From positions 179,597 to 243,596 of the forward strand of contig CALGIG010000076.1 in assembly GCA_937915865.1 (NCBI GenBank): 64,000 nucleotides of DNA. The letters run 5' to 3'. Position 1 is the stretch's first letter, and every line of letters begins with the position of its first letter. The position numbers and the translations under genes were made by a program. The stretch is from an uncultured Prolixibacteraceae bacterium (GTDB lineage Bacteria > Bacteroidota > Bacteroidia > Bacteroidales > Prolixibacteraceae). This document shows, piece by piece, positions 63,436 through 64,000 of this stretch. The notes under the pieces were generated by a model, which searched no databases, had not been told where the DNA came from, and saw only the letters and a list, made by a program, of their open reading frames with translations.

Positions 63436-63855
63436 CTAACTTGAAACTTCTATTCCTAGCCGGTCGAGGTTTTGTTCATTGGCCGGTATCACAATGTGCG
63501 CTACCATTTCAGCTATGTCTTCATTATCAAACTCATGAATCCAACTTACTTTTGAGCCATTTTTCGTTTCTTCAATCTGAATCGTCAACGTAAAAAATGG
63601 CTCGCAAATGTGTCTTATTACTACCTTTTCAACAGGGACGATTTCCAAAAATTCGGATTCATTGGGGTAATTTATACCATCGGGACTGTGCATAACAAAT
63701 TTCCATTTTCCTCCCGGCTGAAAATCAAAATGTTCAAATGTATTGGAGAACCCAGCAGGTCCCCACCATCGAACAAGGCGTTCAGGATTGGCTACAGCAG
63801 CAAAAATTGAAGCTGGCATACAGGAAAATTCTCTGGAAGTCTGAAATGTTTTCAT
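63436..63855 (-). CDS. SRPBCC (AHSA1/START-like) domain protein
   Basis: A 139-residue single-domain protein of the SRPBCC superfamily, AHSA1-like branch. The typical start FSCMPASIFAAVANPERLVRWWGPAGFSNT and the later GGKWKFVMHSPDGINYPNE and KNGSKVSWIHEF segments match. Members bind hydrophobic ligands or help chaperones; the ligand here is unknown. No partner gene is visible in the remaining window, and the last 145 bases hold only AT-rich upstream sequence. Confidence 0.85.
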   Translation of the reverse strand: MKTFQTSREFSCMPASIFAAVANPERLVRWWGPAGFSNTFEHFDFQPGGKWKFVMHSPDGINYPNESEFLEIVPVEKVVIRHICEPFFTLTIQIEETKNGSKVSWIHEFDNEDIAEMVAHIVIPANEQNLDRLGIEVSS

Positions 63856-64000
63856 GATGGCAATGATTATTTAAAATTGAGATCAATAACAATGAAACAA
63901 TCCAAATTGTTAGCTCATAGCTAAATTGTGCAATTATTTTTTTTCAATTTAATTCTACTTTAACAGATTTAAATTCTTAGGTACGAGTTGTTTATATCTC

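Overview
The window looks like a chromosomal segment of a Bacteroidota bacterium, probably an environmental member of the Bacteroidales/Marinilabiliales side (for example near Prolixibacteraceae); the family is an inference. The grounds are a type IX secretion C-terminal sorting domain, BatA-type, DUF4293, DUF1460 and DUF4465 proteins, the archaeal-type phosphoglycerate-mutase-like enzyme in the threonine operon, weak Shine-Dalgarno sequences, and -7 boxes of the TAnnTTTG kind. Most of the window is ordinary core genome; I see no prophage, integrase, intact insertion sequence or CRISPR array.

Layout. 1-4.4 kb: mutS2 (cut by the window edge), a small acidic protein with a PspC protein, and tex. 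4.8-7.7 kb: small secreted proteins, two beta-barrel outer-membrane proteins and a lipoprotein. 7.8-20 kb: a BatA-like membrane protein, rocD, a 1429-residue AsmA-like protein built from about seven repeats, a barrel-like protein, an exported C1 peptidase, a DUF1460 amidase-like protein and an LpxL-type acyltransferase. 20-27.5 kb: priA, a chemoreceptor, DUF4293, a TlpA-like thioredoxin, ridA-like and trxB. 27.7-30 kb: a small ORF, tRNA-Pro(GGG), a degenerate 43-bp tandem repeat and an unknown protein with a carboxypeptidase-regulatory-like domain.

30.1-36.1 kb is the main accessory module: a four-gene, tightly coupled operon in the order type III methyltransferase (mod), SMC/RecF-like AAA ATPase, DUF4276 TOPRIM-like protein, type III restriction helicase-nuclease (res). 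An ATPase-TOPRIM pair thus sits inside a type III restriction-modification operon. An AddA-like helicase-nuclease follows at 36.5-39.8 kb.

40-49 kb: rhodanese, exported oligoendopeptidase F, a TauE/SafE permease, a two-component pair, fructosamine kinase and a GH42-like glycosidase. 48.3-54.2 kb: a threonine operon (thrA, exported acetolactate decarboxylase, ThrB2-type enzyme, thrC). 54.3-64 kb: recA-bcp, a SPOR protein, clpS, a CE15-like esterase, a GtrA protein, a cobalamin riboswitch driving a T9SS-exported protein with two DUF4465 domains (a likely surface vitamin B12-binding protein), a SlyD-like isomerase, aroC and an SRPBCC protein.

The two most interesting items are the interleaved type III RM/ATPase-TOPRIM operon and the riboswitch-controlled tandem DUF4465 protein. 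Several short dispersed palindromic (REP-like) repeats occur, one of them in frame inside the methyltransferase gene.
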